Source of the DNA: Dehalococcoidia bacterium
GTDB lineage: Bacteria > Chloroflexota > Dehalococcoidia > JACPQF01
Direction: 5' to 3'
DNA: 5,853 nucleotides
Assembly: GCA_030650265.1 (NCBI GenBank)
Contig: JAUSEJ010000211.1
Coordinates: 1-5,853 of the forward strand
The position numbers were made by a program, and so were the translations under genes. The notes beneath the pieces are model-generated. The model saw nothing but the letters and a program-made list of their open reading frames with translations, did no database searches and had not been told where the DNA came from. Positions 5,262 to 5,853 of the stretch are shown piece by piece. Within the stretch, counting starts at the first letter, position 1, and each line of letters begins with the position of its first letter.

Positions 5262-5853
5262 ATGAGGGGCTCTCACGTCTTGATGGAGTGTCTGCTCGCC
5301 GAGGGGGTGGAGTATCTCTTCGGCAACCCAGGCTCCACCGAGTCAGGCATCCTGGATTCATTTCAGGATTACCCTCAGATCGAGTATGTCTTGGGTTTGC
5401 ACGAGGCGGTGGCTGTGGCAATGGCCGATGGCTATGCCCGGGCCTCGGGCAAGCCAGGGGTTGTCAGTGTTCACATCTCGCCGGGTACGGCCAACTCAAT
5501 GGGCATGCTTCTCAGCGCCAACAAGGGGAGAACGCCCCTCGTCGTCATCGCCGGCCAGCAATACACCGGTGGACTGATCGGTGAGCCTGTGATGGGAATC
5601 GACATCCTGGAGCTGGCCCGCCCGGTCACAAAGTGGGCTGTGCAGGTGGAGAGGGCGTCCGATCTTTCCACCATTATGCGACGGGCCTTCAAAATCGCGA
5701 CAACGCCGCCTACGGGGCCCGTCTATGTTGCGATCCCCCTTGACATTCAGGTCGCAGAGATCGACGCCGCTATTGGCCCATCGCAAAGGATTCACAGCCA
5801 AATTCTGCCCGATCCCGAGGCCATGGAAAAGGCCTGTGCGATACTAAACCAGG
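5262..5853 (+). CDS. Benzoylformate-decarboxylase-like ThDP enzyme, N-terminal part (runs off the window)
   Basis: An open frame of 197 codons reaches the right edge with no stop. It contains the PYR domain of a ThDP enzyme and the first residues of the linker to the central domain. GNPGST (21-26), Glu48 in GLHEAVAVAMADGYA, His71 in VHISPGTAN and GQQ (98-100) correspond to benzoylformate decarboxylase Ser26, Glu47, His70 and its GQQT segment. The family decarboxylates 2-keto acids such as benzoylformate, though many homologues have other or unknown substrates. PTGPVYVAIPLDI (150-162) closes the PYR domain normally. The ATG follows AGGGAAGGA (5244-5252) with a 9-nt spacer and lies 16 nt after the dehydrogenase stop, so the two are probably translated from one mRNA. 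The domain that would bind the ThDP diphosphate lies outside the window, so activity cannot be judged fully. Confidence 0.88.
   Translation, partial: MRGSHVLMECLLAEGVEYLFGNPGSTESGILDSFQDYPQIEYVLGLHEAVAVAMADGYARASGKPGVVSVHISPGTANSMGMLLSANKGRTPLVVIAGQQYTGGLIGEPVMGIDILELARPVTKWAVQVERASDLSTIMRRAFKIATTPPTGPVYVAIPLDIQVAEIDAAIGPSQRIHSQILPDPEAMEKACAILNQ

Overview
The window is a stretch of bacterial chromosome carrying five genes, all on the + strand, for acyl-CoA and thiamine-diphosphate (ThDP) chemistry. In order they are an SCP2-type thiolase, a ThDP lyase/carboligase-like enzyme, a small VOC (glyoxalase-fold) protein, an acyl-CoA dehydrogenase, and the N-terminal third of a second, benzoylformate-decarboxylase-like ThDP enzyme that runs off the right edge. 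There is no RNA gene, CRISPR array, transposase, regulator or transporter.

The sequence is moderately GC-rich. It uses ATG, TTG and GTG starts with strong Shine-Dalgarno sequences, and its intergenic gaps contain palindromic repeats. From memory, repeats resembling those at 29-115 and 1402-1438 are dispersed in genomes of uncultured environmental bacteria, notably Chloroflexota/Dehalococcoidia. That makes a Chloroflexota-like lineage my leading guess, but the sequence alone does not prove it.

Layout: 1-28 is unassigned, too short to call as an upstream gene end. 29-115 is an imperfect palindrome. 157-1362 is the thiolase. 1363-1490 is a gap with a 16-bp hairpin. 1491-3380 (ThDP enzyme 1) and 3397-3843 (VOC) are separated by 16 nt and are probably co-transcribed. 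3844-4072 is a 229-bp gap with a perfect 19-bp inverted repeat and, just before the next gene, a candidate promoter. 4073-5245 (acyl-CoA dehydrogenase) and 5262 onward (ThDP enzyme 2) are again 16 nt apart and probably form a second transcription unit.

Taken together the genes look like a catabolic module for a CoA-linked acid. The dehydrogenase would introduce a double bond, the thiolase would cleave or form a C-C bond next to the CoA thioester, and the ThDP enzymes would cleave, decarboxylate or ligate 2-keto or 2-hydroxy intermediates. The substrate cannot be read from the sequence. The points most worth attention are the pairing of two different ThDP enzymes in one cluster, a benzaldehyde-lyase-like active-site pattern plus a long C-terminal extension in ThDP enzyme 1, a VOC protein that appears to lack its second-module metal ligands, and an acyl-CoA dehydrogenase without the common C-terminal catalytic Glu.
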